Shown here piece after piece: positions 51,307 through 62,370 of a stretch of DNA of 64,000 bases. This stretch comes from Labia minor (Eukaryota; Arthropoda; Insecta; Dermaptera; Spongiphoridae), in contig OY720346.1 of the NCBI GenBank assembly GCA_963082975.1, forward strand, positions 46,601,296-46,665,295. The letters run 5' to 3'. Under the pieces are notes generated by a model. The model did not search any database. It was given only the letters and a program-made list of their open reading frames with translations, and was not told the DNA's origin. Within the stretch, counting starts at the first letter, position 1; each line of letters starts with the position of its first letter. The translations under genes and the position numbers were made by a program.

Positions 51307-51859
51307 CTATCTCGCAATTTGAATTGGATTAAATAACATATATTATATTTAAATTAAATTTAATGAATTATAAATTATAAATTAAAATTATTAAATAATA
51401 TTTATTAAACAAGCGCGCGATTGGCTCTTTGTTGATGGCACCACGTCATTTGCAGTCGTGTTAAAAAATTAATTCCGGGTACTTTCAGCGATTCGATCAA
51501 GCTGAAATTCTATATATAGGAATTTTATACAATTTTTAATCATGTGAAAATCTATCAAATATACATCTTTATTTTTACGGTTAGTTTAGAGGAAAAAAAA
51601 TGAAAACATGGTAGGTAATGACCCTCTTCCGGATGAGCCACATTTCTCAAAAGTTGATAGAAAACTACGAATTTTGGATAATGCCCGTTTAGCAAATTTC
51701 ATGATTCTAACTCAAACCGTTTTTGCGTAATCTTGTCTACATACATACACACAACCTTAATGAAAATGATTCAGGAACCTTCAAAACGTATAAAAACATC
51801 AAAATCCCGACATCGAAAATTTTCGTGATCGCAATACTATCTCTGGCGAAATAGTAAAA
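51307..51859 (+). mobile_element. TIR element family A, copy 3
   Basis: It starts ACTATCTCGCAATTTGAATT and ends ACTATCTCTGGCGAAATAGT. It lacks both the nested insertion of copy 1 and most of the CACACA tract of copy 2. Confidence 0.65.
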
Positions 51860-54239
51860 ATGACTGATATAATTTAATAGAGAAATTTTATATTAAAAAA
51901 AAATATTTTTCTTAATCTAAGTTTTATTTTGATCAAATTTTCTTGATATAGAATTATTAAAAAATAGAATTTTTTTTTTAAATAATTAATTTTAATAATA
52001 TGTTGAAAACATGTCTTTTGTATGTGTATGTTTATGTATGATACACACGCCAGTAGAATTTTGTTATGTATAAAATTTAAAATATAATAATTTATGATTA
52101 AGGATAAGGTTTAAGGATATGTAATTTAAGAATGACTTTCAATAGGAAGAGATGAAAGGTCAATGATTGATGCATTTTATGATGAATCGTAAATTTCTAA
52201 ATATAGACTGGATGAAATAAAAACAATCCATTGAATTTTGGACATGATTATTAAATGCATTGGATTCATTGAATATTACATTTTTTTAAATATTTTATTA
52301 AATCATTAAATGTAGATCAACTTTAATTTATGCAACTAATAAAAGATATCCAACTATTTAAATTTTTGTATTCTGAAGGATAATTTAAAAAAAAATTGAT
52401 AATATAAAAAATTATATATTAATTTAAATAATATTTTACTAAGTAGAATTAATATTAAATGCTTTTTATTTAAATTCATTTTAAGGAATATATATAAATT
52501 TTTTATTTTTAGAATTTTTATATAAAAATATATTTATAAATAATTAATATATAAGTAATCTTTTTTTTTTTGGATTTGAAAAAAATTCAGAAAAATTCTT
52601 ATAAAATTGAAATTTATATCTATATACATTTATTTTTCAGAATCCATTCATTTCTAATATTTGTATCCATACATATTTAAATTTTTCTATATTAAAAATA
52701 TATGTAGGTAGGTACAATATTCAATATTCCACCAATTTCGAATTTACTACATATATAAATATTTTATCATTCATTTTTGTACTTCAATTCCTTTTTAATT
52801 ATTTATTTTTTTTAAATGGATATATCTATTATTCATTAAACTTTTCGAATATATATCGTAGAATTGATTTCGGAATTTCAATTTAATAAATATCTACGAA
52901 ATATATAAAAGTTAGTAATTAAATAGATTTATTTAATCACTAATGAAGTTGAAAGTTTTTGTCCAAAGTAAACTTAATATTCCAATAATATTTTTTTTTC
53001 CATCCAATTTCTATTCTCTCCTAATTCTCTCTACATGTATTTTGCCTTCCTATGATTTTTTGTGGTTTCCCTATAGGTTTTTCCTATGTATATATATATT
53101 ACAATAGAATGATGAATGATCTTGATTAATTTGGGTTTAATATTAAATATTCCATCAATTTTTTTTTCCTAATAATTATATTTGACAGTTCTTTTAGTTT
53201 TAAAACAAGTTGTCAGGAGAAACAACAACAAGATACTCAATTATAATTAAAAAATTCTCAAGTTTTATTTATTTATTTTTGTTCTCTCTCTCCCTCTCTC
53301 ATTTCCTTCGATCTCCCACCCACTCAAGGTTGAATTTATAACGATTTTCAATTTAAAAAAAAATTCTTTGCATCTAATTGGAGTCTATCGTTTTCTTTAC
53401 TTCGAAGAAAAAAAATATATAAGGTGCTCTCTACCTTATCAAGTCATCGTTTGTTTCTGCTTCAAGTTGATTGCATTTTAGAAGAAGATATCGCCGAACC
53501 TCGAATGTCAATTTCAACCTATAATTTCGCCACACCTTCAATTCCGATCTATTGCTATTGATACGCGAGATGATAAACTAGTTCTTCTTAATATAATACT
53601 TAAGTATTGTAACTTGATTGTCTTGAATAGAATATTTTCTCCAATGTCAAATCTAATAAAGAATACAACAGACAATATTCTCAATATCCAATCAAACTCC
53701 AATATCATAATAAATATTTCATTTATCTTCTAGAACTTCATTCAAATACTTATTAGATGAGAGATAAAATTCACACCATTTGTAAATTACATCTAGTACA
53801 AATTACAATAATATTTATGATAGAAAATGTTTTTTTATTTTTAAGATGACTGTAGATAAATATTATGTACCCTAATTAGGATTTATTTTTAGAAAAAGAT
53901 ATCATAAAGATCTAAGTATCGAAAATATTATGACTGTAAATAATATATACTAAATTCTAGGTCCAAGTATTTTCATTTTTCATACGAATAAATAATTGAA
54001 GGGATAAGTAATGTTGAATACCCCTGAAATACAATAATTAGTAGATCATCTATGCATGGCGATTGGGTAGATCGTTTAAATTGGTAACCCTTTTCACTTT
54101 CTTGTATTTACGATTAATTAACTCTTAGTAGAAAAAATGGAATTTTTTTTTACAATTAATTTATTTTTTTAAAAATGAAGAAGATTAAAGATTAAATTAA
54201 GTTTTTTTTCTAAAAATTAATCACAGAGATTTATTCTAT
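51860..54239. other. AT-rich non-coding stretch
   Basis: No gene is seen. The more complex part at about 53430-53600 has no recognisable frame. Confidence 0.5.
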
Positions 54240-54254
54240 ATAAGATATATATAT

Positions 54255-54500
54255 AGTTGGCCTCGGGCTGTTGTCCAGTGCGGACGTGTGCTGGTGTCAG
54301 GATTGCCCAGGATTCTTCGGAGCTCTACAGCAACGGAGTGAGTACAAAACCACCCAACCTATCAACCCAAAATCCCGATATTAACCCTTGGTCACACAGA
54401 CTAAGACCAAGTATCCCAAAAATACTCCCACCTAAATAATCTCTTGAAAATGGCGCCAAAATGGGTGCCGAAATGTCGAGAAAACAATCTCACAAAAATA
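54255..54500 (+). other. Unclassified GC-richer segment, possibly retroelement 3' end
   Basis: The block begins GGCCTCGGGCTGTTGTCCAG and contains ATGGCGCCAAAATGGGTGCC followed by GAAATGTCGAGAAAACAATC. The paired GGC-GCC and CGAAATGTCG pattern recalls ends of Penelope-like or other non-LTR retroelements. A host exon is also possible since GGA|GTGAGTAC resembles a donor. No protein is recognisable. Confidence 0.3.
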
Positions 54501-55880
54501 CGTGATTATATCCCTGATAAATCTGATAATAATAATAACAATAACATTCACGGAAACCTAAACCAACATATATATATATATAATATATATATAATATAAA
54601 ATTACCTTTACAATTTTTTTTCCCCTACTATTTATTGGCCAATTAAAAATTAAATTAAATTAAATTAAATTGAATTAAAAATTTAAAAAGAAAAAAAAAA
54701 AAAAAAAATTAAAAATTAACATTAAAATGCCAAATGAAAACAATATCTCGAAAGGCGAAGCAGAGGTCAACCCATTCAAGGGAAAAAGAACTCTGAATCG
54801 ATATATAGTATAATATAATAAATATGTAATTATATATTTATATAGTGTTTTTTTATATTTTTATGATTGGTATATATATATTTTGGAACCTATTAATCTT
54901 ATCAATAATTAAATTAATTTATCTTTTTGCCCTATATAATATAGACAACACAATTCCACTTATGTATTCATCAATTAAATGAAAATTAAACCACAGAGCT
55001 GCAATTTAATACTTATATATATATATATATATTCAGCTCTCTTTCATTTCACCATTAAATTCTTTATTTGCAAAGACATTGAACTTTTTATTTATTCAAC
55101 TTGAATGCCAATAAAAAAAATTGCAAATGTCTTATTTGTTTATTGGTTGATTAAGACAATATTTTATTAGATTTTTTTTTAAATAATATTTATCTCTGAT
55201 AACATTTTTATCGTGCCAATCATTATAATCATTATGAAATTTAGTTAATTTTAATAAATTTATAGCTAGATTTTGATTTTAAAATTAATTTTAATCAAAT
55301 GATATGCTGACATTTTTTCTTTTTCTTTATAAAAAGAATGCATTTAAAAAATGTATAAGTAAGATTCTGTAAAGTTATTTAGCCAGTATTTTAATTTGAT
55401 TTTCAATTTTATCTTAAATATATTGTCGATGAAATAGGAAAATGGAGAGGGCAGAAGGAATATCATATATATATATATATATTTAAAAGAATATATATGT
55501 ATAATGGAAGTCTAGAGTCCTGTGAACAAGCGGTCGCCAACATTTACAAATTCATAGCCATTAATTGTAAATTTTTATATTTGGCGAACCACTAATAATG
55601 AAAAAACTTTTATTTTTATTTTTTAATGTTAAATGAATTAATTAAAAGTAATAAAATTATTTATTTATTTATTTAAATAAAAAAAAATTGTTATTATGTG
55701 AATCATCAAAAATTTGGACTTTGGTGTAAGTTAGTGAAGCCGAACTTATACTTAAATGCCAATAAATATATGTACTCCAACTCTTGATTTCATGCAATAA
55801 TCATTAATTATTTTTCCATGTATGTTTATAAAAACAACAGTTTATTCTTATAGATCAATGGTTTGCAATATATATATATA
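54501..55880. other. AT-rich non-coding stretch
   Basis: TA microsatellites and homopolymers; no gene seen. Confidence 0.55.
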
Positions 55881-55892
55881 TCGTACCATTAT

Positions 55893-56030
55893 ATGGATCT
55901 TCTGAACTCAAAAGTTCTTGTTTGTAGCAACCACTTTTCTCGTCAGTCTCTATAGTGAGCTATCTCCATCCAATTTCTACCCTCTCCTATTTCCCTCAGG
56001 TATGCCAAATTATTGTCAACCTCAAGTGTC
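55893..56030 (-). mobile_element. LINE ORF2 C-terminal relic
   Basis: On the minus strand, disrupted IAHYRD-REKWLLQT and TFEFRRS resemble the extreme C-terminus of a LINE ORF2 and parallel the better preserved piece at 62110-62368 (shared TTCTACCCTCTCC/CTATCCTCTCC context). Confidence 0.4.
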
Positions 56031-57410
56031 CTTGGTCTACTCATTCATAAATTTAAATTTGGTTTCCCTATAAATATACCATATTCAATATATATATTTA
56101 TATATATATATAGATATATATATAGAGAGAGAGAGAGATTGACAGATAGATATTATTTGTTGACTTATTATAATTTTGTTAAATAATTTACATTTGATAA
56201 CATTTTCAAAATAATTTGGCATGTTTACTTAACTTAAAGTCTTTACAAGGAGGATTATTTCAGATTTCAATGATTCTAGTTCATTATTTTCTAAGTCTAA
56301 AAAAATATTTATAATGATGTATTGTTTTAAAAATACTAAATTACAATATAAAAAGAGAATGTAAATTTCAAATATTTTAAAAAAATTTTTAAACTGCAAT
56401 GTGAAAAGTAAAAATAAACTATTTTTTATTTATTTATTTATTAATATTAAATGTAATTAATTTACATTTAATTTAATATATTATATTATATAAATCACTG
56501 ATAATAATATTTTATTCAAGTGATTAATAGAAAATTTCTTAAAACTGTGAAATCATTCATTTGAAAAAAAATTTTCTTTATTTGTGACTAAATTATTTTA
56601 AAATATTTATGTTATCTTTATCATATTTGTTTATATATAAAAAATTCTTGTCTTGCAAGAACACATAGAGATCATCTCTCATCTTCTGCTTAAATGAATG
56701 AAATTATTTTATTTAAGATTTGGACATTTTTGTGTTAGTTCATTCGTCTCTCTTTCATTTACGATAATATATATATATATTCAATATAAATAAGTCTTTG
56801 GAAAATTCTTCAGCTGATGTATCTATATAATTTTGACCTAAAATTTTTTTTTACTTATATAAACTTGTTTTAAATCTGATAAATTCACCAAATGATAAAA
56901 AAAAATAAACCATCGAATTAAAAGATAATAAGATTTAAGATTTATATAAAAAAATTAATAAGTACCTATTAAAAAGTTATACTACATGGAACAAATATTA
57001 CTACCAATAATTTAGTAATTTATTTGTTTAAACCCCGCCCTTACCTCCCACCCATCACACCCCCCTTATTTATAATGTAAAGACTATTTCATATAAAAAT
57101 AAATCTTCTAAAAATCTTAAGTATAGAATTTTAAAAATATTTTCTTTAATATCTCTATAAAATAGTTAAAAACTTTTTTTATCTAAGTTTTTGTTATTAT
57201 TTATAAAAATTGAAAAAATAATTAATTTATTCAAATTAATAATTGGATAATTTTTAATATTATATTAAACAAAAAATTATAAAAAATATATAACAAATAT
57301 TATAATATATGATGAAAAGAATAAATATAAATATAAATAAATATAAAGTATAGTAAAATATTTTATTTATATAGATAATTGAATTTTTCGATTAGATAGA
57401 AAAGATGTAT
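56031..57410. other. AT-rich non-coding stretch
   Basis: No gene or recognisable element is seen. Confidence 0.55.
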
Positions 57411-57416
57411 ACCTTT

Positions 57417-57605
57417 AAAGCCCTGGATGGGTGGGTGCGTCGGCAATAGATATATGACGTCGTCGTCGTGGAGAGTGTCCTGGACGTAGCCAGGCGGACT
57501 GCGCCGCGGCGACTGCAACTTTTTCTCGCAGATAGCGGTGTGTTTCTTTCTTGTGGAGGCGGTCCAAGATGGGGGGGGGGGGCAAACATAGAGAGGGGCC
57601 CAGAC
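57417..57605 (-). promoter_or_regulatory. CpG-rich block, candidate promoter and 5' UTR exon of the CAP gene
   Basis: A GC- and CpG-rich block with a 12-13-base C run stands out from its surroundings. On the minus strand it ends GGGCTTTAAAG|GTATAC, a usable splice donor at 57417. The CAP start exon has a strong acceptor just before its ATG and no upstream exon nearby, so this block is the best candidate for the missing first exon. The link is inference; the ~6.5-kb intron is long but comparable with others in that gene. Confidence 0.35.
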
Positions 57606-58080
57606 TGTTAAAGAATCTGACATCCATATATCTTTCTTATTCATATTCTTCATAATTTATTCATTTCTTCGTATTCTTATGAAAAATATTTTTTAACAAA
57701 TTCCATTATTATTAAATTATTTTTAATAATAATAAATAAATCTAAAATCTATAATTTACAATATTTAATATATATAATAAAATTATAAAATAAAATTTTA
57801 TTATATTTTTAAATAAAAAATAAAAAAAATCATAGCATTATATTTATAAATTTTGCAAAATAATTAATTATTCCTGATTATAATACATAGGCAAATTATT
57901 AATATTAAAATACAAATAATTAAATTGCAGATTAATATTTATTTAAAAAAATTCAAATACACTGAGAAATATATATTATTTAAAATAATTGATATAGAGA
58001 TAGATAAATATAAAAAGAAAAAGAAAAATATTTTGAGAGTATAAAAAAAAAATAATTTTCTACTATATTTCTTATCATAT

Positions 58081-61000
58081 TTAGAAATTAACAAAATCAA
58101 ATTCTCGGACAAGTCTTAAAGAGATATCCAGTTGATATTTTGGTTCTGGGTGCCATTTTGCACGAGTTTGATCCGGATCCACGCGATGGGGCAGTGGGAG
58201 ACTCAAACGATGGTTTCTGCCACGAAGCTCCAATCGTGTTTCTGTTACCTAAAAAAACAAAATTATTAATTATTATAAACTACCTATATTAAGAGGTCAT
58301 TATAAAATAAATACTTTCATATTTTAAATAAGTCTGGGGGACCATCAATTTTAAAAACTTATAAAATGAGAATTGGGATAAATAGAAATAGAATTCATAG
58401 ATAGAGGGGTACTGGAATGTGCTTGTTGAGGTCAATAATTTATTTCATTTCATAATAATCTTCAAGGCTAGTTTTTTATATTTTTGTAACATTAAATGAG
58501 ATACTTAATCTATTGTGAATAATTAATATTAATTATAATATAATAATTACTATTATGAGAATGTGTTTTCTGTAAATGATGAAAAATTCTAGATATTTGA
58601 CCTTAGGCTTCAATTCACTTTAAGCAATGGCTCCTTGACCGATCTTAAAAATTATAATAATTAATATATAATATATAGAAAATAGACATAATTATGAATG
58701 CTTTAAGGGTGAAACATATAATAATAGATAATAAAAAATTGATTAAATAAAAATGTTTATTAGAACATTCTCTGATTTAACTTTTTTTTTAATATAATCT
58801 TATATTAATATTTGTTATTAATTTTTACCGTCCGGCGATAGGAAGGGAAGATATAGTTTCAATTCATATTTCATATGTAGAGATTTTTACATATCTCCAC
58901 GAATCATGCATTTTGTTAACTGAAAAAAGAATTTTTAGCATGATGTCTGTTCGTCTGTCCGTCCGTCCATCTGTCTGTCCGAGTGTGTCCCTAAAGATGT
59001 GTATGCTTGAACGGCTCAACGGATTTTGATAAAATTTGGTATATTTACTTAATGCATCAGTAGCACAAATTCATCAACTTTTAGCGTAAATCCGGAAACC
59101 AGAAGTGGTAGTTACAGTTTGAAAAATATTTTTTTTTATACTTTATATATATTTATATATTATATTAAAATATAATTATTATATTCGTTATATTTATTTA
59201 GGAAAAATAATAAAAAAAACATTATGTATTATTTTTTCGTGTATAATTTGATTTTAATCATGAATACATAATTTCTTTACATACACAGAGTTTTTGTCTA
59301 GATGTCTGTATGCATCAACCTAATGTTCCAAATATTGGTCTCAAAAAAAGCCAAATTTACCCTTACGAATTGACGCTTTGGATTTCATTTCATCAAATTG
59401 ATACCTTCCATTATTTCCTAGAACAAATTATAGAAACAGATGGTACAAGTCAATGAAAAATGGGCCACACACGAGAACAACAGCCTAAAATGACCGTGAT
59501 CCAATCATAATGAAGCGGATTAAAATTGATATGTTATTAATGGTATTGTGGAAGGGAATCATCCAATATAATAAATAACTGCTTTCATCGGGTTAAACAC
59601 TCAATTTGGAACTTTAATCTCAATAATTAACAAGTTTGAACAGTGCAGACCAGAAGCGGTCAGAATTGACGACTGTCTAGAAAGATAGAAGCTTCAAGTA
59701 CATAATATGAAAGGTTTATCGCACCCTCCTTATAGCCCAGACCTAGCACCAAACGATTTTCACCTTTTTAAGTATTTAGAAAATTTTTGTTAATAAAGGC
59801 TTGCAAAAATGAGCTAGTCAAATTGTTTTACTAATAGAAACGAGAATTTATGACTTTTGCCTTAAAAATAGACTAAAGTTCCTCAACCAAATGGCGCATA
59901 TTTAATTTAAATAGGAAATTTTTTTATTAATAAAGCAAAAAACAACGCGCTTATCCTTTTACATCATTATTTAGATTATTTTTTTATTAAAAAATATGTA
60001 AATTTAATCTTTGAGTGAAAATATTCTTTAATAAGTGTGAATATTGATTATTTTTCAAATATATTTATTTATTTATTCAACATTTTATTATAATATAAAA
60101 AAATTAATTTATTTAATTCTTGCTTTTTGTAGAAAAAATAATAAAAAAAAATATTATTAATATTAACAAAACAAATTTTAAAATTAATATAATGATCTAT
60201 CTATTAAATATTCTTATTTCTATTAATTATTTCATTAAAAAAAAATTAAATTACTTAGGTATTTGAAAAAAAATATTCATATATATATATATATATAAAT
60301 TGAATAGTGTTAGGGTTAAAAATCTCATTAATCATTTTAAAGTACAATATTATTATGATTTTCATAAGAATGCACAATAAGTAAATTTTAAATAAAAGTA
60401 TTTAAGTGATAATCATTTTGTTTTGATGATGTTAAGTGAATTATTTATGACCATAAGCACTTTTTATAGAGATATGTAGCTTGTTTCCTTTTTTTCAACA
60501 ACATTCAGCCGAAAGACCTACCTCACGAAACAATGATATGTTTTGAATGAATTATTGATACTGTGCTAGTATAATCACACAGAGAGGTATATGAGGGAGG
60601 GGCAGGAGGAATCAAATAGTTGGCATAAATTTATTTTTTGAAATGGAAAAGCTTAGTCCGGGTCTGACCTCGAGGTCAAGATCTTGTCGAGATTCGCCTG
60701 GAAGCTCGATGTGCAATTGAAGCCATTCACAACTTGCACTACCCGGTGTCTTGTTGCCCATTTGAAGGAAGGCATCCTCTGCAGACACCTCCTGGATACA
60801 AACAAATAAATAAATACATTTTATTAATATTTATTTATTTAAGTAAATAAAATAGCGTTTATTTATGACAATTAAGGTCAAAAGGATAAAAAGTATTGTA
60901 TTATATTTCCAGGCCTTGATCATTCATCTTGGAAGTAAAATCACTAAAAATTTACCTGTCCATAACAAGAAGTATATTGAGGTGTGGCCCTGGGATCAAC

Positions 61001-61161
61001 GGAATCAACCGCTGTCCCGCAAGCCACATCCTCTACAGCTTCTTCCGCCCTCCAGATGGATTTTTCATCTTCCACAGGCCCTTCATCAGCCTCTTTTGAT
61101 GAATTATCCTTAAATATCGTGTCACTTTCACTTCCAACTCTAGGTTTAATATGCCCAGGAC
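58081..61161 (-). CDS. DNAAF6: DNAAF6 (PIH1D3)-like dynein-arm assembly factor, 5' partial
   Basis: Exons in transcript order: 61161-60956 (starts with GT finishing a Gly codon), 60791-60669 and 58248-58081. They join in frame to 164 codons plus a split first codon. The order of blocks fits PIH1D3/DNAAF6: GPGHIKP, an acidic stretch with DEKSIW, PQY, EDAFLQMGNKT, then a p23-like CS domain (CEWLQLHIELPGE, ETRLELRG, LSLPLPHRVDP, AKWHPEPKYQLDISL) and a hydrophobic C-terminus LVREFDFVNF. Human DNAAF6 is 214 residues, so roughly one short N-terminal exon is missing. The family works in the cytoplasm with HSP90/R2TP-type chaperones to preassemble axonemal dynein arms; in insects that means sperm flagella and ciliated sensory neurons. 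The first exon was not located between 61162 and the window end. Confidence 0.85.
58826..59115 (+). mobile_element. Partial ACCGACCGAC-type repeat in DNAAF6 intron
   Basis: It begins ACCGTCCGGCGATAGGAAGG and follows the family through ATCTCCACGAATCATGCATT, the GTCC/GTCT tract and GATTTTGATAAAATTTGGTA, ending after GGAAACCAGAAGTGGTAGT. It covers only the left half and is more diverged. Confidence 0.6.
59400..59800 (+). pseudogene. Mariner transposase relic in DNAAF6 intron
   Basis: Disrupted frames contain TDGTSQWKMGHTRE, a YYELLSSGKTLNSELY-like block, RIDDC in place of the usual HDNAR, and [20 protein letters not shown]. These are consecutive landmarks of a mariner transposase. Stops and frameshifts are frequent and no terminal repeats were found. 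Confidence 0.7.
59801..60660. other. AT-rich part of DNAAF6 intron
   Basis: Nothing recognisable apart from TA runs. Confidence 0.5.
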
Positions 61162-61555
61162 CTAAAAACGACACCCACATGAAATTAAATTGTGTGATTA
61201 ATTATCATTTATTCACTACATTCACTTCCTGAATTATGAAGGTTTTCCTTAAAGGGTGTTTAATTTAGGAATTAATCAATGAGTGTTGAATGAAGGTTGG
61301 TTTTTCACAGGTTGTAGAAAAAAAAAATTAAAATACTAAAATCTTTATATGTTAAACCCTTTTGATAAAAAATAAATTACTTCCAATTAAATTTAAAATC
61401 TATTAAATTTAAGTTCTATTCTAAACAAACATGTTTCACTATATACCGAAAAAACTTTAAAGATTTAATTATTTATTATTTATTAAACAACTTTTAGATT
61501 TGTATAATAAAAATTTATGAAAAATAGAAATTAAAATGTGTATTATCAAGTAAAA
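61162..61555. other. AT-rich DNA upstream of the first visible DNAAF6 exon
   Basis: This should be intron, since 61161 is a splice acceptor (TTTTTAG|GTCCTGG on the minus strand). No upstream exon is recognisable here. Confidence 0.5.
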
Positions 61556-61799
61556 GGCGCCATTGGGTGTGTGGGTAGCGAACCTGCCTCACATTCACAT
61601 GGTCCCGGGTGAAAGTCCCGGGCCTGGCAAGGGAATTTCCCTAGCTGGGGTCTATGGGACGGAGTCAACCCAGCCTCCGGGAACAACTTTGGAGAAAAGC
61701 TACTTGATAGCGCCTCCGACCAAGAAAATCAAGGTAAAAGTTGAGAGGACCCGTTCTACTGATCATAGTACACCTCATTGATATAACCGGCTTGATAGA
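61556..61799 (+). mobile_element. SINE family S, best-preserved copy
   Basis: The head GGTAGCGAACCTGCC and CGGGTGAAAGTCCCG resembles tRNA boxes A and B. The body has GGGAATTTCCCTAGCTGGGG, GATAGCGCCTCCGACCAAGA and GAGGACCCGTTCTACTGATC, and the copy ends ATATAACCGGCTTGATAG. Related copies lie at 17318 (inverted), 47065 and 48675. Confidence 0.7.
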
Positions 61800-62109
61800 C
61801 CTATTAATAAATATATTTAATTATAATTATAATATTATAATTATTATATATAAAAATAAATATAATTTTAAATATATCTATCTATCTATAGATATATAGA
61901 TAGATGTAATTAAATAATCTTATGTAATTTTATATAATATATTAATTATTAATGTAATATATTTAATTTAATATATATATATACTATATACTCAAGTATG
62001 TATAACAGTAAAATTACACACCAGCATTTTATTTCCATACCAGGTCACATCAGATTACTGAATTTTGATTTAATTTTCAACAAATAAATCATTACTATCT
62101 TTCTATCTA
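61800..62109. other. AT-rich non-coding stretch
   Basis: TATC/TAGA microsatellite and AT-rich DNA; no gene seen. Confidence 0.5.
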
Positions 62110-62368
62110 TCTCTGTGACTCTACGGAACTCGAAAGTTCTTAGCCACAGCAACCACACTTCTCCAAGTGTCCCTATTCTGAGCCACAACCCTCCAATCCC
62201 TATCCTCTCCCATTTCTATCACGTCCCTTCCTACATTATCCACCCACCGCGTCCTTGGACTTCCAAGCGGGCGTTTCCCACTCGATCTCCCCCCAATATA
62301 TTTTTCGCCATTCTTTCCTCCCCCATTCTAGCCACATGTCCTGCCCACCGCAGTCTTCTTGATTTTAT
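62110..62368 (-). pseudogene. LINE ORF2 C-terminal relic
   Basis: On the minus strand: RRLRWAGHVARMGEERMAKN, then after a frameshift GKRPLGSPRTRWVDNVGRD and RDTWRSVVAVAKNFRVP. This is the classic C-terminal tail of several insect LINE clades. It is cut directly by the Helitron-like end at 62371. Confidence 0.75.
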
Positions 62369-62370
62369 AA

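Noticed and set aside
57363..57653. Proline-rich minus-strand frames in the CpG-rich block
   Set aside because: Three overlapping frames are open only because of base composition; none resembles a protein. A 5' UTR/promoter fits better.
61563..61781. 72-codon frame
   Set aside because: Lies wholly within a SINE copy.
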